Shown here: positions 40,869-50,542 of the stretch, in pieces
Layout of the letters: each line of letters opens with the position of its first letter
Numbering within the stretch: the stretch's first letter is position 1
Assembly: GCF_004364325.1 (NCBI RefSeq)
Contig: NZ_SOCP01000001.1
Location: 682,001-746,000, forward strand
Direction: 5' to 3'
Length of the DNA stretch: 64,000 nt
DNA from: Actinophytocola oryzae
Lineage (GTDB): Bacteria; Actinomycetota; Actinomycetes; Mycobacteriales; Pseudonocardiaceae
The notes under the pieces: model-generated
What the model saw: the letters and a program-made list of their open reading frames with translations, nothing else
The model's database searches: none
What the model was told of the DNA's origin: nothing
Program-made: the position numbers and the translations under genes

Positions 40869-41899
40869 TCGGCGAGGAGCCGCCACGTCGTGATGGCGAG
40901 CCTGGCCCGCAGCAGGCCCGTGGGGTCGGTGAGGTCGATGCCGATGGCCTTGCCGATCTGCTCGACGCGGCGGGAGACGCTGCTGTGGTGGAGGTGGAGC
41001 AGTTCGGCGGCCCGGCGGAGCGACCCGGTGGTGCAGTAGACGTCGAGGGTCTCCAGGTCGTCGGGACAGGCCGCCAGCCCGGCGATGGCCGCCACGTCGT
41101 CGTTGGCGCGTGCGGTCTCGCCGGGGATGCCCGCCAGCAGTGCCAGCGAGCCGAGGTCGCCGAAGTGGACGACCGGCTGGCGGGCGGTGGCGAAACGCAG
41201 GGCGGTGCGGGCCTCCCGCCAGGACTGGTCGGGGCGGGTCGCGGCGCCGATGCCCGCGCACACGCCCGCCGGGAACCGGGCCGGGTCCAGGGTCGTGGCC
41301 AGGATGACGCCCACGCCCGCGAGGGGCGCCGCCTTCACCGCGCGGTCGGGACAGACCAGGCCGCCGAGCCGGTCCAGCGGGACCGTCGACCGCACGGCGG
41401 CGACACGCAGCGGCAGGTCGGCGGCGAAACCCAGCAGCCGCAGCGCCCTGGTCCGCGCCGCGTCGTCGCCGTCGGCGCTGATCACCAGCTCCACGAGGGC
41501 GGGGTCGGCCATGGTGGTGCTGGCCGGGCCGTACTTCTCGACGACAGCCGCGGCGGCGATGGCGAGCCGGTCGAGCAGCACGTCGTCGAGCGGACGGGGT
41601 GCGCCGGGGTGCTCCAGCCACACCGTGCCGATCTCCTCCTCGTCCAGGGTGATCGGCATCGTGGAGGACGCGGGTGGCGGCGGGTTCGGCGCCTCCCTGC
41701 CGTCCGGCGACATCCGGATCACCCGGCCCGTGCCGTGCAACCGGATCCCGGCCACGCACTCGGCAAGGCCCGCCGACGCCCTGGCGAGCGCGGGGAGCTC
41801 CACCCGCCGCCGCATCAGGGTGTCGTAGAACATCACGACCCGGAGCGCGCCCGCGGCCTGCGAGTCCAGCTGCGAGAGCCGTTCGACCAGGACCTCCAT
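40865..41899 (-). CDS. PucR/CdaR-type transcriptional regulator
   Basis: 344 residues: an N-terminal GAF-like region and a C-terminal PucR-type HTH (LETLDVYCTTGSLRRAAELL then HLHHSSVSRRVEQIGKAIG) at the end of the protein. The middle part (VVHFGDLGSLALLAGIPGE) matches the GGDEF-like CdaR domain. Its 3' end overlaps the end of GH43 by four bp, convergent. Divergent from the esterase-exporter operon, which it may control. ATG 41899 lacks a good Shine-Dalgarno and may be leaderless. Confidence 0.85.
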   Translation of the reverse strand: MEVLVERLSQLDSQAAGALRVVMFYDTLMRRRVELPALARASAGLAECVAGIRLHGTGRVIRMSPDGREAPNPPPPASSTMPITLDEEEIGTVWLEHPGAPRPLDDVLLDRLAIAAAAVVEKYGPASTTMADPALVELVISADGDDAARTRALRLLGFAADLPLRVAAVRSTVPLDRLGGLVCPDRAVKAAPLAGVGVILATTLDPARFPAGVCAGIGAATRPDQSWREARTALRFATARQPVVHFGDLGSLALLAGIPGETARANDDVAAIAGLAACPDDLETLDVYCTTGSLRRAAELLHLHHSSVSRRVEQIGKAIGIDLTDPTGLLRARLAITTWRLLAD

Positions 41900-41995
41900 G
41901 CCAGGAGGATAGGCGACGACCGTCGCGTCAGGCAGGTCCTTCGCGCGACGGTTGGCGGATGACCCCGACGGGTGGCGGCCGTGAGGATGGTCGGC

Positions 41996-42886
41996 ATGGA
42001 TCCCGAGCTCGAGGCCTTCGTGCCGTTGTTCCCCAGGTCCGACCTGACCGATCCGGTCACCGCGCGCGAGGGCTTCGCGGCGCTCGCCGCGTCCGCACCC
42101 GCGCCCGACACCACGGACCTGGTGATCGAGGACCGGGTGGTGCCGGGTGACGTGCCGGTGCGGATCTACCGCCCGCTCCAGGCTCACGGCGCCATCGTCT
42201 GGCTGCACGGCGGCGGGTGGGTGATGGGCAACGTGGACACCGAGCACCCGTGGGCCGCGCGGCTGGCCTCCGGCTCGGGTGCGGTGGTGATCTCCGTGGG
42301 GTACCGCCTTGCGCCGGAGAACCCGTTCCCCGCCGCCCTCGACGACGGCTACGGGGTGTTGACCTGGGCGGCCGAGCACGCGGCGGAGCTGGGGATCGAC
42401 CGGGACCGGATCGCGGTCGGCGGCCACAGCGCCGGTGGCGGCATCGCGGCCGGGATGGCGTTGCGCGCACGGGACGAGCAGGGCCCGAGGATCTGTTTCC
42501 AGCTGCTCAACCAGCCGGGGCTGGACGACCGGCAGGAGACGTGGTCGGCGCGGAACTTCACCGACACGCCGTGGTGGACCAGCGACAGGCTCGCCGCGTC
42601 CTGGGGGTTCTACCTCGGTGGCAGGCCCGCCACGCCCTACGCCGCGCCGGCACGGGCCGCCGACCTGTCCGGTCTGCCACCCGCGCACGTCACCTCCGCC
42701 GAGTTCTGCCCGAACCGCGACGAGGACATCACCTACGCGTTGCGCCTGCTCCAGGCGGGTGTGTCCGTGGAGCTGCACCAGTGGGCGGGCACCTTCCACG
42801 GGTCGCAGGCGATCGTGTCCGCGGACGTGTCGCAGCGCCAGCTCGCGGAGCTGGGTGCGGTCCTGCGCCGGGGGCTGGCGCAGTGA
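41996..42886 (+). CDS. Alpha/beta hydrolase of the hormone-sensitive-lipase family
   Basis: 296 residues. Oxyanion motif WLHGGGWVMGN, nucleophile GGHSAGGG (GxSxG, usually GDSAGG), SVGYRLAPENPFPAAL and the His in GTFHGSQ; the acid Asp lies in CPNRDEDITY. Cytoplasmic carboxylesterase/acyl-hydrolase. ATG 41996 follows GAGGA. Overlaps the first ABC exporter gene (GTGA), so it may process the exported or re-imported molecule, for example by ester hydrolysis of a siderophore; the link is inference. Confidence 0.88.
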   Translation: MDPELEAFVPLFPRSDLTDPVTAREGFAALAASAPAPDTTDLVIEDRVVPGDVPVRIYRPLQAHGAIVWLHGGGWVMGNVDTEHPWAARLASGSGAVVISVGYRLAPENPFPAALDDGYGVLTWAAEHAAELGIDRDRIAVGGHSAGGGIAAGMALRARDEQGPRICFQLLNQPGLDDRQETWSARNFTDTPWWTSDRLAASWGFYLGGRPATPYAAPARAADLSGLPPAHVTSAEFCPNRDEDITYALRLLQAGVSVELHQWAGTFHGSQAIVSADVSQRQLAELGAVLRRGLAQ

Positions 42887-44625
42887 CGGCAGGACACACC
42901 CTGGCCGGGCTGCTGCGCCCGTACCGGTCGAGCTTCGCCGCGGTCGTCGTACTGCAGGTCGTCGGCGTCATCGCGGGGTTGGCGCCGCTGCTCGCGGTCG
43001 TCGAGCTGGGCCGGGCGCTGCTGTCGCCCGGCCCGGTCGACCGAGGCCACGTCTGGCTCGTCGTGACCCTGGGGGCGGTCGGCCTGTTCGTCCGGCTGGT
43101 GTTCACGGCCGCGTCGTCGGGCATCGGGCACCTGCTCGACGGCCGGGTGGCGCTGTCGTTCCGCAGGCAGCTCGCCGCGCGGCTGGGTCGCGTGCCGATC
43201 GGCTGGTTCGCCACGCGGCGGACCGGCGAGCTGGCGAAGGTGGTGGGGGAGGACGTCGCCGCCGTGCACCCGGTGATCGCCCACGCGCCAGGCGAGCTGG
43301 TCTCCGCGTTCGTCGTGCCGCTGGTGACGTTGGTCTACCTGGTCACCGTCGACTGGCGGCTCACGCTGGTCACGCTGGCCCCGGTGGTGCTCGCGATCGC
43401 GCTGGTACCGCTGCTGATGACGCCCGCCAGGCAGCGCGCCCAGGAGGAGTTCGACGCGGCCATGGGACGGATCGCCGACGCCGTCGTCGAGTTCACGCAG
43501 GGCATCGCGGTGGTCAAGGCGTTCGGCGCGTCCGGCCGCGCGCACCGCCGGTTCCTGACGGCCGCCGACGAGTTCGTCGCCACCTTCTCCCGGTGGGTGC
43601 GTGGTGTCTCCGCGATCGCCGCGGGGATGCAGCTCGCGCTGTCGCCGCCGTTCGGGTTGCTGGTCGTACTGGTCGGCGGTGCCGCGCTGGTCACGACCGG
43701 CGACATGGCACCCGCCGACGTGCTGCCGTTCCTGCTGCTCGGCCTTGGCCTGACCGCGCCGGTCGCGGCACTGGGCCACGGCTTCGACGACCTCCAGGCC
43801 GCGGGGCGCGCGCTCGGCCGCATCCGGGACGTGCTCGACGTGCCGTCGCTGCCCGAGCCCGCGCGACCGCGTACGCCGACGGGCCACCGGGTGGAGCTCC
43901 GTGACGTCCGGTTCGGCTACGACGCCGGGCACGAGGTCCTGCGCGGGATCGACCTGGTGCTGGAGCCGGGCACCACCACCGCGGTCGTCGGGCCGTCGGG
44001 AGGCGGGAAGTCCACCCTGGTGCGGCTGCTGCCCCGGTTCTTCGACCCGACCGGCGGTTCGGTGGCCGTCGGCGGCGTGGACCTGCGTGACCTCGACAGC
44101 CGGGAGCTGTACCGGACGGTCTCGTTCGTGTTCCAGGACACCGTGCTGCTGCGTGCGTCGGTCGCCGACAACATCGCGCTCGCGGTACCGCACGCCGGCC
44201 GCGACGACGTGGTCCGCGCCGCCCGGCTCGCGGACGTCCACGACCGGATCCTCGAGCTGCCGGACGGCTACGACACCGTCCTCGGCGACGGCATCACCCT
44301 GTCGGGCGGTGAGGCGCAGCGGATCGCGATCGCACGCGCGCTGCTCGGACGGGCACCCGTGCTGGTGCTCGACGAGGCGACCGCCTTCGCCGACCCGAGG
44401 ACCGAGCAGGCGGTCCGCCGGGCGCTGGCGACCCTCGGCGAGGACCGGACGACCCTGGTCATCGCCCACCGCCTGGAGACGATCGCCGACGCGGACACCG
44501 TCGTGCTGCTGGAGAACGGGGTGGTCGCGGAGCGCGGCGAGCCCAAGGAGCTGTTGGCACGCAACGGGAAGTTCGCCGCGTTCTGGCGATCCCACGGCGG
44601 GGCCGGTGAAGGGGACGAGCGATGA
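42883..44625 (+). CDS. ABC exporter half-transporter 1 (IrtA/IrtB type)
   Basis: 580 residues: six-helix membrane domain (about 20-300) then an ATPase. Walker A GPSGGGKST, Q-loop SFVFQDTVLL, signature LSGGEAQRIAIARALL, Walker B VLVLDEATAFADP, H-loop IAHRLETIAD. The sequence GWFATRRTGELAKVVGEDV in the coupling-helix region is typical of the siderophore-related IrtAB/YbtPQ branch, whose members can work as importers despite an exporter fold. Forms a heterodimer with the next gene. Confidence 0.9.
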   Translation: MTAGHTLAGLLRPYRSSFAAVVVLQVVGVIAGLAPLLAVVELGRALLSPGPVDRGHVWLVVTLGAVGLFVRLVFTAASSGIGHLLDGRVALSFRRQLAARLGRVPIGWFATRRTGELAKVVGEDVAAVHPVIAHAPGELVSAFVVPLVTLVYLVTVDWRLTLVTLAPVVLAIALVPLLMTPARQRAQEEFDAAMGRIADAVVEFTQGIAVVKAFGASGRAHRRFLTAADEFVATFSRWVRGVSAIAAGMQLALSPPFGLLVVLVGGAALVTTGDMAPADVLPFLLLGLGLTAPVAALGHGFDDLQAAGRALGRIRDVLDVPSLPEPARPRTPTGHRVELRDVRFGYDAGHEVLRGIDLVLEPGTTTAVVGPSGGGKSTLVRLLPRFFDPTGGSVAVGGVDLRDLDSRELYRTVSFVFQDTVLLRASVADNIALAVPHAGRDDVVRAARLADVHDRILELPDGYDTVLGDGITLSGGEAQRIAIARALLGRAPVLVLDEATAFADPRTEQAVRRALATLGEDRTTLVIAHRLETIADADTVVLLENGVVAERGEPKELLARNGKFAAFWRSHGGAGEGDER

Positions 44626-46334
44626 TCCGAACGCTGTTGCGGGTGCTGGGAGACGAGTACGCGAAGCCGATGCGTGCCACGGTGGCCCTGATGACGACCA
44701 CCGCGGTCGTCGAGGGGCTGTCATACGCGCTGCTGGTGCCCGTGCTGCGGGCTCTGTTCGGGAGCACCCCGGCGGACGTCTGGCCCTGGCTGACCGCGTT
44801 CGGCGCGGCGGTCGCGGCCTACGCGGTGCTGCGCTACCGCAGCGACCTGTCCGGCTTCCGCGTCGGGACCTCGCTGTTGCGTGGCATGTACCACCGCCTC
44901 GGCGACCACCTCGCCAGGCTGCCCATCGGCTGGTACAGCGCCGCCAGGGTGGGGGAGGTGTCCGTGCTGGCGAGCCGCGGCCTGCTGGAGGCGATGGGGG
45001 TCGCCGCGCACCTGCTGGCGCCGTTCGTCTCCGCCTGCGTGACGCCACTGACGATCGTCGCCGTGATGCCGGCGTTCAACTGGCAGCTGGGGCTTGCCGC
45101 GCTGGCCGCGGTGCCGGTCGTGGCGGCGATCCAGCTCTGGACGAGCCGCTCGCTGGCCGCCACCGACGCCGACCGCGCCGAACGCGACCACGAGGCCACC
45201 GCACGGGTGATCGAGTACGTCCAGGCCCAGCCGGTGCTGCGGGCGGGCGGCCGGGCCGGGGAGCGCTTCGAGCTGCTCGACGGCTCACTGCGGGAGGTTC
45301 AGCGTGCGTCCCGCCGCACGACGCTGTCGGTGCTGCCCGGCGCGTTGGGCCTGACCCTCGCGGTGCAGGCGGTGTTCACGGCGCTGCTGTTCCTGGGCGC
45401 CTACCTCGCGCTGGGCGGGGACGTGGGCGCGGCCGAGGTCCTGACGATCCTCGTGCTGGCCGGCCGCTGCGCCGACCCGCTGCTGTCGCTGTCGGAGATC
45501 GGCGGCAAGCTGCGTGGCGCACGTGCCGGCCTGGCGAGGCTCGAGGCGGTCCTGCGCACCGAGCCGCTGCCCGAGCCGGGTGAACCGGTCCGGCCGGCAC
45601 GCCACGACCTGGCGTTCGACGCCGTGACCTTCCGGCACGGCACCCGCACGGTGCTCGACGGCGTGACGTTGACCGTCCGGGAAGGACAGCGGCTGGCCGT
45701 CGTCGGGCCGTCGGGTGCGGGCAAGAGCACGCTGCTGGCCCTGCTGGCGCGGTTCCACGACGTGGACGCGGGCGCGGTGCGCGTTGGCGGCGTCGACGTG
45801 CGTGCGATCGACACCGAGAGCCTGATGGCGCGGACTGCCATCGTGTTCCAGCACGTGTACCTCTTCGACGGCACGATCGAGGAGAACGTGCGCCTCGGCC
45901 GTCCCGACGCCACCGACGCCGAGGTCCGCGCGGCGGCGACCGCGGCACAGCTCGACGACGTGATCGCGCGCCTGCCGGAGGGCTGGTCGACGAACGTCGG
46001 CGAGGGCGGCGCACGGCTGTCGGGTGGCGAGCGGCAGCGGGTGTCGATCGCGCGGGCACTGCTGAAGGACGCTCCCGTGGTGCTGCTGGACGAGGTGACC
46101 TCCGCGCTGGACCCGCTGAACGAGGCGGCCGTCCACGAGGCCGTCGAACGACTGCTGACCGGCCGGACGGTGGTGATGGTGGCGCACCGGCTGCGCACGG
46201 TCCGACGCGCCGACAGGGTGGTGTTCCTGGCGGGGGGCCGCGTCGCCGAGGAGGGCACTCACGAGGAGCTTCTGCACCGAGGTGGCCGCTACGCCGAGTT
46301 CTGGGAGATCTCGATGGCGCCTGTCGGCGAATGA
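44622..46334 (+). CDS. ABC exporter half-transporter 2 (IrtA/IrtB type)
   Basis: 570 residues with the same layout: GWYSAARVGEVSVLASRG in the membrane domain, Walker A GPSGAGKST, signature LSGGERQRVSIARALL, Walker B VVLLDEVTSALDP, H-loop VAHRLRTVRR. Both ATP sites of the pair look catalytically complete. ATG 44622 overlaps the first half-transporter stop. No siderophore synthetase gene is adjacent. Confidence 0.9.
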   Translation: MIRTLLRVLGDEYAKPMRATVALMTTTAVVEGLSYALLVPVLRALFGSTPADVWPWLTAFGAAVAAYAVLRYRSDLSGFRVGTSLLRGMYHRLGDHLARLPIGWYSAARVGEVSVLASRGLLEAMGVAAHLLAPFVSACVTPLTIVAVMPAFNWQLGLAALAAVPVVAAIQLWTSRSLAATDADRAERDHEATARVIEYVQAQPVLRAGGRAGERFELLDGSLREVQRASRRTTLSVLPGALGLTLAVQAVFTALLFLGAYLALGGDVGAAEVLTILVLAGRCADPLLSLSEIGGKLRGARAGLARLEAVLRTEPLPEPGEPVRPARHDLAFDAVTFRHGTRTVLDGVTLTVREGQRLAVVGPSGAGKSTLLALLARFHDVDAGAVRVGGVDVRAIDTESLMARTAIVFQHVYLFDGTIEENVRLGRPDATDAEVRAAATAAQLDDVIARLPEGWSTNVGEGGARLSGGERQRVSIARALLKDAPVVLLDEVTSALDPLNEAAVHEAVERLLTGRTVVMVAHRLRTVRRADRVVFLAGGRVAEEGTHEELLHRGGRYAEFWEISMAPVGE

Positions 46335-46356
46335 GCCGACACCGCCGGGAACGCGT

Positions 46357-46394
46357 CGGTCGGCGGTCGTTCGTCCACGAGCGACCGCCGACCG
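46357..46394. terminator. 13-bp perfect hairpin, bidirectional terminator
   Basis: CGGTCGGCGGTCG (46357-46369) pairs with CGACCGCCGACCG (46382-46394) around a 12-base loop, between the ABC exporter stop and the convergent histidine kinase stop. Confidence 0.75.
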
Positions 46395-46397
46395 CTC

Positions 46398-47576
46398 TCA
46401 CCCGGCCGAGGTGCCTCTGTCGTCTCCCGCCGGGATCAGTGCCCTGACACGGAACCCGCCGTCCGGTCGGCTCGCGGTCACCAGATCGCCGTCGAGCATC
46501 CGCACGCGTTCCCGCAGCCCGGCCAGCCCGCGCCCACCCGACGGCGTGACCGGCGGGGCGACGACAGGGCCTTCCGTGTTCACCTCGATCTCGATGTGCT
46601 CCTCGGCGTGCCGCACCAGGACGGTGGTCGGCCTGCCGGTCGCGTGCTTGATCGCGTTGGTGAGCGACTCCTGCACCACGCGGTACGCGGCCAGTTCCGC
46701 GTCGACCGACCGCGGCCGACCGGCGCCCTGCTCGCGCCACTCGACGGGCTGGCCCGACAGCCGGGCCTGCTCCACCAGGTCGCCGACGCGGCCCATGGTG
46801 GGTGTCCGCTCGGCGGTCGTCGCCTCGCCGAGCACGCCGAGCAGCGCCCGCAGCTCGGCCAGCGCCTGGCGCCCGGTGTCGCTGATGGCGGTCAGCCCGT
46901 CCCCGACGCGTTCCGGCGTGCTGTCGAGCAGGTACTGCGCCGCGTCGGCCTGGACGACCATCGCGGTCACGTGGTGGGTGACCACGTCGTGCAACTCGCG
47001 GGCGATCCGTGCCCGCTCCGCGGCGGTGGCCACCTCGGCCGCGAGCCGCGCACGCTCGGCCGACTCGGCACGCCACCTGCGCATCCCGGTGCCGCACAAC
47101 CAGATCACCACCATTATCAGGTAGAACGCGACGAAGTCCGGCAACCGTTGCGCGGAGCCGAGGTCCTGCAGCACGACCGCGAGCACCGCGTAGCCCGCGG
47201 TCATCACCGCACCCAGCACGTGACGGGACCTGGCCGCGTGCGCCCCCGCCGCGTACAGCGACAGCAGGAACCCCACCTTGGCGAACGTCTCCGGGTGGCC
47301 GAGGACCTGGTCGACCGCGAACGCGCCGCCGACGGTCAGCAGGCACACGGCGGGCCACCGGCTCCGCAGCGCCAGCGGCACGGACATCGCCAGTGTCAGC
47401 GCCAGCCCGACGCCCGCGCCGACCGGCTGGGCGGGCAGGTCACCGATCTCCGGCCCGACGTGGGTCAGCGTCGGCACGAAGGCCGACACCGTGACCACCG
47501 CCGCCAACACGCCGTCGAGGACCGGGGCGGACCACCTGCGGACGACCACGCGCGGGGATGCCGTGTCAGCGAGCAC
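46398..47576 (-). CDS. NarL-type sensor histidine kinase (HisKA_3), orphan
   Basis: 392 residues. About five hydrophobic helices at 20-165 make the sensor, then the HisKA_3 dimerisation box RARIARELHDVVTHHVTAMV with the phospho-acceptor His in ELHDVV, and an HATPase (VVQESLTNAIKHATG N-box, SGGRGLAGLRERVRML G-box). No LuxR-type response regulator is next to it. The start GTG 47576 has no Shine-Dalgarno and lies nine bases after a leader ORF that has a strong one. Confidence 0.9.
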   Translation of the reverse strand: MLADTASPRVVVRRWSAPVLDGVLAAVVTVSAFVPTLTHVGPEIGDLPAQPVGAGVGLALTLAMSVPLALRSRWPAVCLLTVGGAFAVDQVLGHPETFAKVGFLLSLYAAGAHAARSRHVLGAVMTAGYAVLAVVLQDLGSAQRLPDFVAFYLIMVVIWLCGTGMRRWRAESAERARLAAEVATAAERARIARELHDVVTHHVTAMVVQADAAQYLLDSTPERVGDGLTAISDTGRQALAELRALLGVLGEATTAERTPTMGRVGDLVEQARLSGQPVEWREQGAGRPRSVDAELAAYRVVQESLTNAIKHATGRPTTVLVRHAEEHIEIEVNTEGPVVAPPVTPSGGRGLAGLRERVRMLDGDLVTASRPDGGFRVRALIPAGDDRGTSAG

Positions 47577-47585
47577 GCGGGGAGC

Positions 47586-47639
47586 CTAGCGACGGGGCGG
47601 TGACACCAGGTTGGCGCGCCCGGGGGCGGTGACGGGCAT
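47586..47639 (-). CDS. 17-residue leader-peptide ORF before the histidine kinase
   Basis: ATG 47639 is preceded by GGAGGT at ideal spacing and encodes MPVTAPGRANLVSPPRR, ending TAG at 47586, nine bases before the kinase GTG. The kinase itself lacks a ribosome site, so translation may depend on termination-reinitiation from this ORF. The Pro- and Arg-rich end could stall ribosomes. It could be chance, but the Shine-Dalgarno match is notable. Confidence 0.5.
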   Translation of the reverse strand: MPVTAPGRANLVSPPRR

Positions 47640-47855
47640 GGGCGTACCTCCGGTTGTCCGTGGCCGCGCGGTTTTCGACGGCCACGGTGCAGGTTATGGG
47701 GGTCGCGGCGTCGCGGAATCCCCCGTGAGGACTACATCGGTTGTCCACGCAGAGGGGACCCGCCGCCCGGGGGTCTCTCACTAGGTTCGCCGTCGCTGTC
47801 GAAACGGTCGGGCACGCCGGTCGGGGCACGCCGAGAGATCTGGAGGGCACAGGCG

Positions 47856-49451
47856 ATGAGGACGCGCATGTCAAGGGGGACAGGGGTCTCCCGGAGGTTC
47901 GCCGGGGTGGCGGTGGCCGCGGGGCTCGCCGCAGCGGCGGTCGCGGGCTGCGACGCGGACGGGGGCGACGCGTGGGACGACGACGAGGACGCGCCGTCGA
48001 GCGTCGCCGAGGCGGCGGCCAGGCCGCACCTCAACTGGGGCGAGTGCCCCGCGCTCGCCGAGGGAGCCACCCGCGACCCCCGGCTGACCTGCGCGACGGT
48101 GCGGGTCCCGCTCGACTACCGGCACGCGGACGGCGAGAAGATCGAGATCGCGGTGTCGAAGCTGCCCGCGTCCGGCCACGGGAAACGCCGCGGTGTCCTG
48201 GTGCTGAACCCGGGCGGCCCGGCACTGCCGGGCCTGGACACGCCCGGTGTCATGGCGCCGACCCTGCCCGCGTCGGTGCTCGACGCCTACGACCTGGTCG
48301 GCTTCGACCCACGCGGGGTCGAGCACAGCGCACCGCTCAGCTGCGGTCTCGACGACCCGAGCGTGGCCGGTCTCTTCCCGTACCCGGCGGCGGACGGCTC
48401 GATCACCGCGAACGTCGACCACGCCAGGGCGGACGCGAGGAAGTGCGCGTCGGCAGAGGGCGAGAAGATCGGGTACTTCACCACGGCCAACACCGCGAGG
48501 GACCTCGACCGCGTCCGGGAGGCGTTGGGGGAGCAGAAGATCTCCTACTGGGGCCAGTCCTACGGCACCTACCTCGGCGCCGTGTACGAGTCGCTGTTCC
48601 CGAAGCGCGCCGACCGGGTGATCCTGGAGGGCAACGTGGACCCGACGAAGGTCTGGGCGGGTGCCGCGGAAAGCTGGGGCAAGGGCATGTCGGAGCGCTT
48701 CCCGGACGCGGCGGCCGTCGCCGCGGCCCAGGACGCCACGCTCGGGCTGGGTAGCACCGTGGACGAGGTCACCCAGGCCTACGTCGCGCTCGCGGACCGC
48801 CTGGACCGCACTCCCGCGCCCGTGCCGGGCACGCCGCAGTCGCTGAGCGGGTCGCTGTTCCGCAGCGTCACCTACAGCCTGCTGCTGCACAACGAGACGC
48901 TGCCGGTGCTCGCGCAGTTCTGGAAGGCCGTCGCCGACCTCGCGGACGGCGCGCCGACCGAGGCCGACGCCGCGGTGCTGGGACAGGTGTTCGCCGCGCC
49001 GCCCGCCACCCCCGGCGTGCCCTCGGACAACCAGGCCACGATGTTCCTCGCGCTGACCTGTGGTGACGCGCAGTGGTCCCACGACGTGGACGACTACACC
49101 GACCGGGTCGCCGCCGACCGGGAGAAGTGGCCGCTCACCGCGGGGATGCCCGTCAACATCTGGGCGTGCGCGTTCTGGCCGAAGCCGGTCGAGAAGCCGG
49201 TGACCGTGACCGACAAGGGCCCGCGCAACACGCTGATCCTGCAGAACCGCAGGGACAACGCCACGCCGTGGGACGACGGTGTCGGCCTGCACAGGGTGCT
49301 GGGCAACCGCGCGGCCTTCGTCGGCGCCGACAACGGCGGCCACTACGTCTACGGCGCGGGCTCCGCGTGCGTGGACGAGGCGACCGTGGCGTTCCTGACC
49401 GAGGGCACCCTGCCGCACGACGACGTGAACTGCGCGGACGTCAGGCGTTAG
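47856..49451 (+). CDS. Secreted tripeptidyl aminopeptidase-like alpha/beta hydrolase (lipoprotein)
   Basis: 531 residues. Signal with VAGC lipobox at Cys32. Alpha/beta hydrolase with VLNPGGPALPGLDT, DLVGFDPRGVEHS, nucleophile YWGQSYGTYLG, C-terminal TAP-like domain with LILQNRRDNATPW (Asp) and GADNGGHYVYG (His). This is the Streptomyces tripeptidyl-aminopeptidase/proline-iminopeptidase-like family, cleaving N-terminal tripeptides outside the cell. Usual NPGGPGxSG has PALPG here. ATG 47856, GGAGGG upstream. Confidence 0.92.
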   Translation: MRTRMSRGTGVSRRFAGVAVAAGLAAAAVAGCDADGGDAWDDDEDAPSSVAEAAARPHLNWGECPALAEGATRDPRLTCATVRVPLDYRHADGEKIEIAVSKLPASGHGKRRGVLVLNPGGPALPGLDTPGVMAPTLPASVLDAYDLVGFDPRGVEHSAPLSCGLDDPSVAGLFPYPAADGSITANVDHARADARKCASAEGEKIGYFTTANTARDLDRVREALGEQKISYWGQSYGTYLGAVYESLFPKRADRVILEGNVDPTKVWAGAAESWGKGMSERFPDAAAVAAAQDATLGLGSTVDEVTQAYVALADRLDRTPAPVPGTPQSLSGSLFRSVTYSLLLHNETLPVLAQFWKAVADLADGAPTEADAAVLGQVFAAPPATPGVPSDNQATMFLALTCGDAQWSHDVDDYTDRVAADREKWPLTAGMPVNIWACAFWPKPVEKPVTVTDKGPRNTLILQNRRDNATPWDDGVGLHRVLGNRAAFVGADNGGHYVYGAGSACVDEATVAFLTEGTLPHDDVNCADVRR

Positions 49452-49471
49452 TCGGTGACAGGATGCGGGAC

Positions 49472-50494
49472 ATGAGCCGTTACGGCGCCCAGTACGGGCC
49501 GGATGTCACCTTTCTCGGCGTCGACCGCTGCGACCTGGCCGACGGGGCCTCGTTCGCGGGCGCCGACGTGGTCGTCCTCGGTGCGCCGTTCGACGGCGGC
49601 ACGTCGCACCGGCCCGGCACCCGGTTCGGCCCGCAGGCGATCCGCACGACCGACTACCTGCCCCACGACGGCTCGCGCCCGAGCCTCGCCCTCCGCGTCG
49701 ACGGCCTGCGTGATCTGCGGGTCGTCGACGCGGGGGACGTGGAGATGTTCGGCGGCGACATCGAGCGGTCGCTCGGGGCGCTGGAGGCCGCCGTGGAGAC
49801 CGTGGCACGTGCGGGGGCGATCCCGGTCGTCCTCGGTGGTGACCACTCGATCGCGTTCCCCGACGCCAAGGGCGTCGCGAACGTCCTCGGCCACGGCCGC
49901 GTGTCCATGCTCCACTTCGACGCGCACGCCGACACCGGCGACATCGAGTTCGGCTCGCTGTGGGGGCACGGCCAGCCGATGCGCAGGCTCATCGAGTCCG
50001 GTGCCCTGCGTGGCGACCGGTTCCTGCAGATCGGGTTGCGCGGCTACTGGCCCCCGCCGGAGACGCTGGACTGGATGGCGGGTCAGCGGATGCGGTCCTA
50101 CGAGATGACCGAGATCGTGCACCGGGGTCTCGCGGAGTGCCTGACCGAGGCCTTCGCCATCGCGACCGACGAGTGCGACGGCGTGTTCCTGTCCGTGGAC
50201 ATCGACGTCTGCGACCCTGGGCACGCGCCGGGCACCGGCACCCCGGAGCCGGGTGGTCTCACGGCGCGCGAGCTGCTCGACGCGGTGCGCAGGATCTGCC
50301 TCGAGCTGCCGGTCGTCGGCGTGGACGTGGTGGAGGTCAGCCCGCCCTACGACCACGCCGACATCACCGCCGCGCTCGCCAACCGCGTGGTGCTGGAGGC
50401 GTTGTCCGCGATCGCCCGCCGAGGGCGCGACGCCCGCGACGGCACCCGGTGGGACCCGTCCCTGCCGCTGCTCACCGACCGCACGGACACCTGA
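49472..50494 (+). CDS. Ureohydrolase (agmatinase/guanidinobutyrase family)
   Basis: 340 residues with all binuclear manganese motifs of the arginase fold: VVLGGDHSIAF, LHFDAHADTGDI and SVDIDVCDPGHAPGTGTPEPGG. The substrate loop GAPFDGGTSHRPGTRFGP is that of agmatinases and guanidino-acid hydrolases rather than arginase. Releases urea from a guanidino compound. ATG 49472 preferred (ATG 49463 possible). It stands alone; specificity among agmatine, guanidinobutyrate and guanidinopropionate is not resolvable by eye. Confidence 0.9.
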   Translation: MSRYGAQYGPDVTFLGVDRCDLADGASFAGADVVVLGAPFDGGTSHRPGTRFGPQAIRTTDYLPHDGSRPSLALRVDGLRDLRVVDAGDVEMFGGDIERSLGALEAAVETVARAGAIPVVLGGDHSIAFPDAKGVANVLGHGRVSMLHFDAHADTGDIEFGSLWGHGQPMRRLIESGALRGDRFLQIGLRGYWPPPETLDWMAGQRMRSYEMTEIVHRGLAECLTEAFAIATDECDGVFLSVDIDVCDPGHAPGTGTPEPGGLTARELLDAVRRICLELPVVGVDVVEVSPPYDHADITAALANRVVLEALSAIARRGRDARDGTRWDPSLPLLTDRTDT

Positions 50495-50542
50495 TGCCCG
50501 GACGGACGAATGCGACGGCGTGGTTCGGGGTATGTGTATGGC

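Noticed and set aside
37868..41962. A 1364-codon plus-strand reading frame across the decarboxylase, AraC and GH43 genes
   Set aside because: It is an antisense/alternate-frame shadow: the real genes in other frames have recognisable domains, while this reading is Arg/Gly/Pro/His-rich with no domain and spans three gene boundaries.
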